Source: Paramacrobiotus richtersi (lineage: Eukaryota > Tardigrada > Eutardigrada > Parachela > Macrobiotidae). Taken from it: DNA of 21,869 nt. The notes under the pieces are model-generated. The model was not told the DNA's origin. It was given only the letters and a program-made list of their open reading frames with translations, and ran no database searches. Shown here piece after piece: positions 9,430 to 18,803 of the stretch; position 1 is the first letter of the stretch, and each line of letters opens with the position of its first letter. Made by a program: the position numbers and the translations under genes. The stretch is from contig JAQGAU010001037.1 in NCBI GenBank assembly GCA_034698045.1, positions 1 through 21,869 on the forward strand. The letters are read 5' to 3'.

Positions 9430-10975
9430 CTTCGTGGCACCGGTACGTAACTGCAAGAACAGTATCGCACTGCGGTATAATGTATCCATAGTGTCGTCTT
9501 GGCTATGTCGCTGGAGGTTTCTGCGGGGCAGTAGCAAGAGTAGGGAATCAGGTAAAGTATTGATGCTAAGGTGCAACAAAATCTCCAGCGGCCTTCAGGA
9601 ATACTGCACATGGAGTACTTCTAACTATTCACGTATAACTCATGTATTTTGGCTTCGCCAGAAGTGGCCGATGGCCTTCGTTATGCTGTACTGTATATTG
9701 TGCCCTTGCTGCTCGTTATATAATTCACAAGGTCGCTTTGCGCAGGTTCTGATCATAAGTCCCAAAATGTGTGACTGTTTTCATTAAGCAGCGCGTTAGT
9801 TTGGCAGTTGTCAAAGTAGTGTGGCGGCAGTTTCAGTGCATACTCGGGGTTTGTCTGATGATTCTGTATGGTACTTAATAATTATTATGTTTGAAATGTT
9901 GTAGATGCTTAGCTTTCTATTTTGCGTTAGCTTTCTGGTATTTTTATGGCTGTTGCCGAATTAAGACGATAAAAAAATATTAATGCATAACAACTTGTAA
10001 TAACGAATTATCTGGAACTTGTGAACTTACTGTTGTTGCTACTCTTTAATATATAATTGTAAGTGTATCAATCGACGAAACACTTCTTTAACGATCACAG
10101 AAGCTAAAACTGTACGAGGAAGTACATAAAATTAAAGATGTTGTCTACCATATGGATTATGAATATAACTGTTTACCGTAAACATTTGAAATAACGATAA
10201 GAATTTATGACAGTAAACAATTTCACAAAAGCGCCATTGCGGACGGCGCATATCGTGACGCACAACAGCGGGTGTGCTCTTTTTAGCATTCGCGAAGACT
10301 GATCCTCGCCTGATTAAGCAAATTGAGCGGAAGTGGTGCTTGACCCACATGTTCGTTACAACGGATCTCTATACAATACTCGTCATTATTTTGCTCATAA
10401 TATCAATCCAAACAGACCGGATCAAACGGCATAAACAACGGGTGTATACCAATTTAGCATCGCCAGCTGTTGATTTGCAATAAAGCGCACAACAAAACCG
10501 ATACAAACGCCAACCGAGCTGACCGTTTTCTTCCCGTGGATGTCTGCAACGTCTTTCTGCCACGTCCAGTAACTTCGCGCTGATCGTAACGCACGTGATT
10601 TTTTTATGCGATGACTTTTCACTTTATTGCGCTGTGTTAGCGCAGATAGGCTAAATAAATAAAGAATGATAGCATCATTTAATTCAAGTTGCTGCTGTTT
10701 TTGAAGTCTCGGCATTATGCAACAGACGCCAGAAAATCATCTAACGCACATACACCGCAAGATAGGTTGTTGTTAACAAACTGCACTGAAGCTAGCGTAT
10801 ATAGTTATTGTTTTGTTAGCTTAACGACAACAGCAAACCCAGTAGGGTTACGATTTGTTTGCGAGTGATCAGCATGAAATCATTAGCGCTAGCAGACGAA
10901 CAGAGCTCTGTATATGTTTAGATGAGTCCAAAAGTAATGTCTGAAAGATTCCGTTGAAAAGGTCAACAAGCGAAA
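9430..10975. other. Intergenic region between receptor D and the truncated copy
   Basis: About 9430-9745 matches the 3' flanks of copies A and E. About 9990-10135 matches 13525-13650 (shared TAACGAATTATCTGGAACTT and a CGAAACA...AACGATCA block). 10261-10497 is a dispersed repeat described separately, and from about 10560 the sequence is block P copy 2. Open frames here overlap repeats or flanks and none looks like a gene. Confidence 0.6.
10261..10497. repeat. Dispersed repeat, copy 1 (about 240 bp)
   Basis: Matches 16532-16772 in the same orientation: shared landmarks are ACAGCGGG, CTCTTTTTA, the long TTGACCCACATGTTCGTTAC stretch, ATCAATCCAAACA, AAACAACGGGTGTA and CAATAAAGCG. No open frame is conserved between the copies, and I cannot define clean terminal repeats or target duplications, so class is unknown. 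Confidence 0.75.
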
Positions 10976-11220
10976 ATGGGTCCTGCACTGCCAGCCAAAT
11001 ATGTAATAAAATGTTTGCAATTCCATTTTATGTTTTTGCGAATAGGGCGATTTGGTGTTCTTCCTCGCGGGACGGAAAATGATCAGATTTACGCCGCGCA
11101 AAGAAAGTCTGCGCACTGATGTGGAGGATACGGGTAACCATCCATATTCTTACCACAGTTGTCATTTCAACTGCCGTTTACATACAGTTGTCTAACAACG
11201 GCACTATACTAAGGTTACAG
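10560..11220 (+). repeat. Duplicated block P, copy 2
   Basis: Partner of 4830-5500; same order of landmarks and the same ATGGGTCCTGCACTGCC start at 10976. Homology ends where the deletion in the truncated receptor begins. Confidence 0.75.
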
Positions 11221-11265
11221 CAATACTGCCACTATACTTGTGTGAAAACTACTTGTCCTAACTTC
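10976..11265 (+). pseudogene. Truncated gustatory-receptor-like fragment, B-type
   Basis: Seen: starts MGPALPAKYVIKCLQFHFMF, the counterpart of the B-type pseudogene at 5236. A one-base loss at about 11066 (CTTCCTC-GCGGG against CTTCCTCTGCGGG) shifts the frame, and a TGA follows where the sister has CGA. The restored frame then reads MWRIRVTIHILTTVVISTA, which is TM1. Soon after, the sequence joins DNA that matches the promoter-side flank of receptor D (from about 7295). Everything from TM2 to the stop codon, plus the downstream flank, is missing: about 1.8 kb relative to the sister unit. A dead N-terminal relic. Confidence 0.8.
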
Positions 11266-11712
11266 TCTTACCGGTACCTCGCAAAAGTGTTGTTGGGTTC
11301 CTATCTGTAGCAAAGCAATCATACGGGACCAACCCATACCGTGGTGGTATTTGCCGTGTGGTTACTTCGCTATAGAGGCATGGCCAGTATAATGCGTCGT
11401 GCCAGCTACAGACTTCAACGTCACCTTACTGCAAATGCTATTGTATTACAATAATTATTAGTGTCAGTTAAATATCGGGCACTTCGTCAGCAATTTCACT
11501 GCTAGCAAACTTGTTCAAGAGGATCGTCGCTCGTACTCAGAGACACCAAACATACTGAGATGAGTCCCGGAAGACAGCACTGCGCGGGCGGGAGATCTTA
11601 CGTGTTAGCTGCACTGCATTACGCTTTGGAGACTGAATACTGTACTGCGCTTACAATTTAGTCTTGGTTAGTTACATTTGGAAGTCGACATCGAAGGATC
11701 CATACAACAAAA
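11266..11712. promoter_or_regulatory. Putative receptor promoter block, copy 2
   Basis: Paralogous to 7295-7933 without the MITE-like insertion, ending at the receptor E start codon. The best-conserved part, about 11445-11595, contains CAATAATTATTAGTGTC and CCCGGAAGACAGCACTGCG. Promoter function is inferred from position and conservation between copies; no TATA box or initiator is evident. Confidence 0.4.
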
Positions 11713-13185
11713 ATGGAGCATGAAGCAGTCCTCGGATATTTAATGAAGTGCACAAAGGTCCATCTCCTGTTTTTGCGATTAGGAGGATTTGGATTTTTTC
11801 CTGTGCGGAACAAAATTCAATCAACAGATTCATCACCACAAAGGCCTCATGCGTGGGCGAAGGCAGTATGCACACTGATTTGGAAAATATGGGTGGTCAT
11901 CCATATCTTTATCATCGTTATATTTCACGCTGGCAGTTGTTACCTGGCGCACCAGTTTATCGGTCAGAAGCCGAGCAGCTCATACACGCACAAAGTGATA
12001 TCTTACATATCCTATATGCTGGTAAATGTCGCTGTGATGAGTGCTTTATTACACCTAATATATGGGTATGCGGACATCGTGAAAATTGTGCATAAACTAG
12101 ACGAAATTTTCGTTAATGATCTCACAAACCGAACAAAGAAGAGTTTGCTTGTATATACCATAATCTTGTCCGGTGTCGCAGCTCTCATACTCCTACTGTA
12201 CTCATGGAGTCCTGTAGAACAAATCCTATCCAACTGGCCGCACATGCCAAACGAAGGATTTGCTGCAGTTCCAGCCTTTCTAGCGCCCTATCTAGTTTCT
12301 TATCCGTACTTATTTGGTCTTCTATGCATCTACATGCTGATACACACGACTGTTTACAACTCAACAATTCAAACGGCTTCTGCATTTTTTAACATTATTA
12401 TAGCAGGAACCGGGCTTTATTTTGCGCAAATTGAGAGGGGCGCCAGAAAAGCATTCAAGGATCCTAAACTGCGAGACGAGAAGTTGCCAGTATTATTCGA
12501 TCGTCACGCACAACTCGGAAGACTTGTGCTCCAACCGGACGCCAAAGTATCATATTATTACCTGGCGAAGTATACTCAAAATGTAATGGCGCTGATGTTG
12601 GCTGCAACTACGTCCACGTGGACATTGGAAACGTATAAAGGGCTTGTGTTATTCATATCATCGTTAACATTAGAAACATTGACTTTGACCTTTGTCAGCG
12701 AGAAGGTACATATTCGGTTAATGTTTCACGCAACGGCCGCCTGTCAGCAGAGTAGTGTTACTGACTCACTTACCTTTTTTTTGACTAGGCGGACGCTATT
12801 ATCCCGTTGCTGTACGAATTTGTCAAACAAACGAATGACAAAAAACAGCAAAAAAGACTGTTCTTTTACATCAGTGAAATCCAGTCACGTCCGATAGGAT
12901 TCACTATTGGCACATTCTTTCTGGTGAATCGACAGTTTATTACAACAGTAAGTCCATACTTCCGTCGTCTTTGCGGACGAAAATTATGGGACACAGTTTC
13001 AAACCAATGTCGCCCATTCTAACAGTTAATTTGTATTGTAGCTAATTGGAGTCATCAGTACTTACATGGTTCTCATATGGGAACTGGACGATAAGGGCAT
13101 GCCTGCGGATGACGTTGATGCTATTAGGGCAATGATCCGCGCAGAATGTGGAAACTCTTCACTATCGTGCAGTACGCGAATTTAG
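11713..13185 (+). CDS. Gustatory-receptor-like 7TM chemoreceptor, copy E (complete)
   Basis: Seen: exons 11713-12705, 12789-12947 and 13042-13185 (TAG), phase 0 joins, introns 83 and 94 bp, product 431 residues. It starts MEHEAVLGYLMKCTKVHLLF and ends with SCSTRI. Exon 2 (ADAIIPLLYEFVKQ to FLVNRQFITT) and exon 3 (LIGVISTYMVLIWEL) carry the gustatory-receptor C-terminal region. By eye it differs from copy D by scattered substitutions and a three-residue shorter first extracellular or loop region after TM1, and both are closer to each other and to copy A than to the B-type pseudogenes. Membrane chemoreceptor, ligand unknown. If intron 1 is retained, the frame stays open through it but then reads exon 2 out of frame, so splicing is needed for a family-like protein. 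Confidence 0.9.
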
Positions 13186-13901
13186 TTTCGGAAAAGAAAA
13201 ATACGGTGTTACTCACACCGGTCCATTGTTACAAACCCAGGACAGCACTCAGCGTTATCCGTAGCAAATTTACTAGAGATACGTGAAGCTGGAGTAGGGA
13301 AGAATCAGGTAAATTACTGGTGCTAAGTTGCAGGAAAATCTGAAGACGCGTTTAAAAGTGCTGTACTTCTACTCTCATACCCGATAAGTCATAAACCGTT
13401 ACAGTAGTGTGGTTTAATTCGCCAACGATTTGCTGGTACAAGTAACGTTCGAACGTACTGTATGTTGTGCCTTGCTGTTTATCTTTTGAAGTACAGTTTA
13501 CAAGGTTGCTCCACGAAGGTCATGGCTAACGAATTGTCTGGAACTTACGAAACTGCGTACTGTTGCTGCTACTCTTATCTAACTGTGTCAATAAACGAAA
13601 CATCCCGTTAACGATCAAAGAAGCTACAAATGCACATAAGGATGTTATTACCATGTGATTTATATTATAAAATGAAACTCTATCCTACAAATTTGTAGTA
13701 CATAAGAACAACAATGCAAGTTAATTTCCACGAACGCTGTATTTCCATTTCAGTTTTAACCTTTCCGATCACACAAACTGCTCATCTAGTACTCATCCCG
13801 CAAAAAAACACGAACAAAACCACCTCAAAAAGAAAAATTCACAAAAACTATGTACAAACGTAATAACACAACTACAAGACATCTCAAACAACCCTGAAAG
13901 A
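13186..13901. other. Convergent intergenic region between receptor E and angiomotin
   Basis: 13186-13515 and 13525-13650 are receptor 3' flank shared with the earlier copies. The rest up to the angiomotin stop codon (minus strand) holds no recognisable gene and is presumably that gene's 3' untranslated region. Confidence 0.6.
13580..13585 (+). terminator. Possible poly(A) signal of receptor E
   Basis: AATAAA about 395 bp after the receptor E stop. The paralogous position behind receptor D (near 10068) reads CAATCGACG instead, so the signal is not conserved. Weak evidence. Confidence 0.3.
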
Positions 13902-16900
13902 TCAAACCTCCCATAGCTGACTTTTCGGTTCAATTCGCGGTTCTATCCTCGCCGAGGCAGCGCTTTTCGGTCGTTGTACGGACAACTGTGCACTGGAAGC
14001 GTGGAGGTCCGCTGTACTGGCACTGTTTCCCGAGACAGAATCTCTCGTTGTTTCCGATAACACCCGAACATGACCCGTAGCGCCCGTTAACTTTTGCGGA
14101 TTACGAAAGTACCGATTAATCACAGCGTTTTTCTCGGCTAATTGTTGTTCCAATCTGGCAATCCTGAAACGGAAATCTCAGATAAAACAGATAAATATTG
14201 TCAAAAATGCGAAAATCTCACGTTTCTTGTAGTTTCCAAAAGTCCTGTGGCGCGGTGGATATGTCAGTTGTCGAAGTCTTCAAGTTGTCTGCGTTTGTTT
14301 CCTGTTTACTCCTGGGTGGGTCAGATTGATTTGAACCGGATGAATTTCTAATTTCTTGCTTCAGGTTGACGATTTCGTGCTCCATTTGTGCGCGGATACG
14401 TTTTTCTGAGGCTTCGCGTTTGCTGGACGCTAGCTGTAGGTTGGCTAAAGCTTGCTGGACTTCTTGAAGGCGGTCAGTCGACTGCGATCGCTTGCTCAAC
14501 TACATCGAAAAATTAAGTCAGTCTACTTCTCTAAAAACATGAGAAAAACACAAACCAACAAATAAAGTTCGACTGGTAATACATATAAAATATGTAGCCA
14601 TCAGGGCGGTTTCAGCGCGCCGAGCTTATAACTAAAGAGTAAAAAGGATTACCTCAAACTTACCAGAATAATGATAAACATTTTTTTAAAAAAACGACGG
14701 AAAATACAAGGTAATAATTAAAAAGCTGTGATTAACGGCACGAAATAATCAAACAATGATTTATTATTATTACGAATGATTAAACTGATAAAATGATTAC
14801 CAAAAACTTAATGATGAGAAAAAGGGGAGAAAGGGTCAGAAAAATTAAGGAAAAACTGAACTGGAAAAATACTTATTTATACGGATGTAGAAGAAACACA
14901 AGAGAGCCACGGTTGTTCGTGCTGAGCGGCTCGTAAAACGGGAACATTTACAACAGCTCAGAATACGTCCCGGTCCATTACTTTCAAGTTATACAGCTTA
15001 AAGGATTTCCACGCGATATCCATCACTAAATATGCAGTGCGTAAACGGCCTAGAAAACCCTTGACTCACCTCTTCTTCTAATGCCGCCACGTTGGCTTGT
15101 GCGCTGTTGAGGTAGCTGTCCAGAATGCCAATGTGATTGCGCTGCTCATCCAACGTGGCACGCTGTGCTGCCAGCTCGATATCCTGCCGTTTGCGACCTT
15201 CGATTAATTCTTTATCTACAAAAGTCAAAAAAATAGGAATTATTACGATTAATAACCAATTTTAATCAGAAAGCATTCATCAAAAAAAATTAACCATTTT
15301 CACTAGTAATTTTCAAGTTTATACAGTGAGCAAACTGTGCGAAATCGGACACTAAATTTTAAGCCACTTCACTACGAAATCATGCAACTCTGCTCGACTA
15401 CTCGAAATGGCAATTCGAGAAATCAATGCAAAATCTTTTCCCGACAACACGAGTCAAACCAAATAGCTCAGATCGAAAGCCGAATTTCGGTATCGGGATT
15501 ATGCTCTTCAAAATACAAAAGAAGCAAAAAACTCGTGTTATTAGTGTAAAAGTCATAAATACATCTACAGAATATTATTTTACAATAAAAAATAATTACA
15601 TGAATTATAAACCAGTATCTCATTAAAAGATACAAAACAGCACGTACTCTGTGCATTAAGTCGTGATATGGCCAATTGGAATTCTTTGATGGCGGCTTGG
15701 TAATCAACTTCCGACACCACGGGGGACCGCTGGCTGATTTGCCGAGATAGTACATCCACATGCTCTGCAGACAGACAAGACGGTGTAAAAACATATTTTC
15801 ACAACGGATGGATAGTAAACTTTTTAAACGATATGTACTATGAACCGGCCACAATGTACCAGTAAATGTGTGGTTAATGTGACTGACAAGAAAGCATACA
15901 AAAATACCACTGAGATATTGTTGTCTCAATATGCGGTCCTTCTTCCTCCATTTTCTGGAGGTTTCAAGGTGATCGAAAACCATACAACCGCCCTGGGAGC
16001 TTAATTCGTAGAATGCGATAAACTAACAAATTTATTAGTACCAAAAACCAACAAATTTTAATTTTACTAACAAAAAAATCTAAATTACTAAATTGACGAA
16101 TAACTGACTTGTACCCTATTTCTACGAATAACACGAATTTGTACGAGTAACTGGCATGACATTGTGTCCTTACGACGGGGCCACAACAACGGAAAACTAA
16201 ACTTATTAGTACTTAAATAAAAACGAACAGCAAATAAAAATGAACAGCTGCCAGCGTTTCCGGTTTATGTAGTGTAGTAGACTATGTCACCAATAGTTTA
16301 GGAATGCGCATAGCAGGTTGCTAAAGCCACTTCACTACGACAGTAACGTAACTTTTTTTAATTGTTCCAGCTGACCGAAATGCAAAATGTCAATAAAATT
16401 TCAATACATCAATGAAAAAATAATATACTAAATTAATTACATGGTATATTTCCAATGATCATGTGTGCGCGACAGAAAGCAATAAACCCATAAATCCCAG
16501 CAAACAGACAGCAGCAGAAAATACACAAAGTCACAAACAGCGGGATTACTCTTTTTACCATTCGCTGCGAGTGCTCATCGCCTGATCAAGCAAACTGAGC
16601 GGAAGTAGTACTTGACCCACATGTTCGTTACAACGAATCTCGTAAACAACGCTCGTGATTATTTTGTTCGGCGTATCAATCCAAACAAACCGAATCAAAC
16701 GGCACAAACAACGGGTGTACGTCAATTTAGCACCGCGCTGTTGATTATCAATAAAGCGATACAACAACAAAATTATAATTATCATTTACAGTACTCACCT
16801 CGAAGCTGTTGGTTTTCTTGTAAGAGAAACTGTTTATCCTTCTCCATTTGCGATCGAATGGCATTTTCCAGAGCTTCTCGTTTTTGTGTGGATTTTTGCA

Positions 16901-18803
16901 GATGGGTGTATAGCTGCTGGATATTGTCCACTTCTAATTCCATCTGTCAAAAAAATGCCTTTCTTTCTTAATCCAACAATAACGCGTGACAAATCAATTA
17001 TCATTACAGCAGAACTCACGACAGTAATAATACGACAGTAGGATTTCTTTCAGCAATTTTTCAGAAAAATACAAAAATGCGTTATTAATTTGCTGGCAGA
17101 TCCGAGTATACGAAACATCCAACAAAATATTACGTAGCAAATAATCATTAAACAGATACCATTTTAATTATTCACAAATTACCAATTCATAAAAAATTAG
17201 TAACAAATTACCAATAATTAGTAACACAGCATTACAACAGTTTACCAATTTACTGTCCAAAGGTATTCCTTTTATAATTTAATGTCATTTAATTTAATTA
17301 ATTTAATGTAATTTCAGAAATGTCTGTGTAGACAATCTAAACTGACCACGTCTCGTAAAACGTGCCTAATTCCTTATCCTATTTTGATGAGATGCCTTCC
17401 CAAAAAAATTCAACTACACACAGCCAATCTAATTCATACGCTAATTTTAAGCAATATTTCTGATGAAATTCGTCATTTAATAACTATTCTTTTTCTGTTC
17501 CTTCCGCCAAATTATCGCGGAAAAAATCAATGAACACACTCTGGCTTCGTGCATGGACGTAAGTATATATTGGCATATTGCAGAAAATTCAAAATTAACT
17601 CGTTTTCAAAAGGGTAAAACTTTCGACACTGCCGATAAACATATCATTAAAATATATACGATTCTTACAAATAGAAACAACTGAATGGTTGCGATTGCGA
17701 ATCCATTCAATATATTTAAAAAAATCTTATCAGCTATTATTTACTTTATAAATACGCTGCGTAGATCAAACTGAACGATGAAATTCATATCAAGCAAACA
17801 GAAAAATGAGGAAATTTAAAAAAAGGAATAAAACAACAATATCAGTCACTAATGTTTTAAACCATGCACATCGCACCAAACAATATACTCGATAGTCGCG
17901 ATTCACAGCCAGTTCTCTACGAAAGCCGAATGTACATATATCCAATATGCCCGGCAAAATACGAAGCTGGATACAGAGTATATCGAAAGATTTGGAATGC
18001 TTTTTATCCGGTTATAAATATAAATTATCAGCAAAGAGTGAACATAGATCGGATTGTTCGATGTAAAATTATCAAAATACAAAAAAAAGAACATTCAAAC
18101 CTAACTGCAACAGGTGGTAAATACAGGAAAAAATTTCTCGTAAACACGACAAAATTCTCGTAAAGCCAACAAAAAAAGGCCCCGTGAGAGGTAAATTTCT
18201 GTGCTCCTGTTTACACTCTTATTTTCATCCAATGAATGAAAACAAAACTAGCAAACGAGCAAACGAAGTACGAACAAATTCCGAATGAAAAATATTAGCG
18301 CTATTTTAAAATCACTTAAAAATACCAATATCAGATGCAAATCGCAGGTATACCGCTAAAATATACCTTAAAAATGGAAAAACATGTACCTTTTGCATTT
18401 TGGAGAGTTTATGCAGCAGTCCCTCGACTTCCCTCCTCAAGGCCGCATTTTCCGCCATCACACCCTCCCCACTTCCCATTTCCCCCTTGGGACTCGGAGT
18501 ATGACTCCGCGAACCCTCCGCAATATTCCTCGATAATTTCGCATTTTTCTGATAATGTCCATAATTCCCCATCACAAATCCAGGCGGCGGCTGCGAAATA
18601 ACCCGATTTGGCAGCGCAGGACAATGCACCAGCGGATCACACGAATTCCTCTTCATATCCCTGGCCAGGTATTTCAAGATATCCGAATCCTCAAAATCCC
18701 GATTCTGCAGCTCCTCATAAGAAGTTGAGCCCATTCTGGTCGCGTCGTCAGCGGCAGATGGCTTCAGTGCATCCAAACTGGCGGAATGCAGGCGAGAATT
18801 CAT
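13902..18803 (-). CDS. AMOT: Angiomotin-family coiled-coil scaffold protein
   Basis: Seen: six exons on the minus strand, 18803-18390, 16943-16799, 15764-15648, 15215-15070, 14499-14222 and 14163-13902 (TGA); junction phases 0, 1, 1, 0 and 2 all agree and give 453 residues. From residue 117 the order of segments follows vertebrate angiomotins: AENAALRREVEGLLHKLSKM, then QKSTQKREALENAIRSQM, NKELIEGRKRQDIELA, RNHIGILDSYLNSAQANV with ALEEE, LQEVQQALANLQLASSKRE, and finally RLEQQLAEKNAVI. This is the lipid-binding coiled coil. Known role: junction and actin scaffold, Hippo/YAP regulator. Vertebrate members are about 675-1080 residues. Here the N-terminus is short, has PPPGF (72-76) where a PPxY would be expected, and no LATS HxRxxS site. 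The tail ends LWEV, compatible with a class II PDZ ligand like EYLI of AMOT. An in-frame TAG lies 14 codons upstream of this ATG, but an extra upstream exon is not excluded. Confidence 0.9.
14500..15069 (-). other. Angiomotin intron 4, nothing further seen
   Basis: AT-rich 570-bp intron between phase-0 junctions; no open frame or repeat of note. Confidence 0.6.
15216..15647 (-). other. Angiomotin intron 3
   Basis: 432-bp intron. It holds one copy (15361-15377) of a 17-base sequence, AAGCCACTTCACTACGA, also found at 16324-16340 in intron 2. No gene seen; overlapping open frames on both strands are chance. Confidence 0.55.
16020..16165. repeat. Degenerate AT-rich repeats in angiomotin intron 2
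   Basis: Recurring ACAAATTT, TTTACTAACAAA and ACGAATAAC/ACGAGTAAC units. Low complexity with no fixed period. Confidence 0.45.
16532..16772. repeat. Dispersed repeat, copy 2, inside angiomotin intron 2
   Basis: Partner of 10261-10497, same + strand orientation, therefore antisense to the angiomotin transcript. It ends about 25 bp from the splice donor of exon 2 (GT at 16798-16797). Class unknown. Confidence 0.75.
16944..18389 (-). other. Angiomotin intron 1 (1446 bp)
   Basis: AT-rich. A short degenerate tandem lies at 17170-17232 (ACAAATTACCAAT then AATTAGTAAC, twice), and a TTTAATTTAATTAATTTAAT run at about 17280-17312. The open frame 17864-18163 on the + strand is AT-rich, has no recognisable motif and is not called as a gene. 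Confidence 0.55.

Noticed and set aside
10369-10450. tRNA-derived SINE based on a B-box-like GTTTGATTCGG word in the dispersed repeat
   Set aside because: The word deviates from the B-box consensus and no A-box lies at a suitable distance; not enough to call a SINE.
12706-12897. Longer first exon of receptor E reading through intron 1
   Set aside because: Although open, it reads exon 2 out of frame and loses the TM7 region conserved in all copies.
15468-15983. 171-codon minus-strand open frame
   Set aside because: It covers an angiomotin exon in the wrong frame plus intron on both sides; the phase-matched angiomotin reading explains the conserved part.
16555-16785. Possible coding sequence on the minus strand of the dispersed repeat (TRCLCRLIR shared with copy 1)
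   Set aside because: Amino acid similarity holds only where the DNA is nearly identical and the frame is lost in copy 1, so there is no sign of selection on protein.
17864-18163. 99-codon + strand open frame in angiomotin intron 1
   Set aside because: AT-rich, no family resemblance, no splice partners; expected by chance at this base composition.
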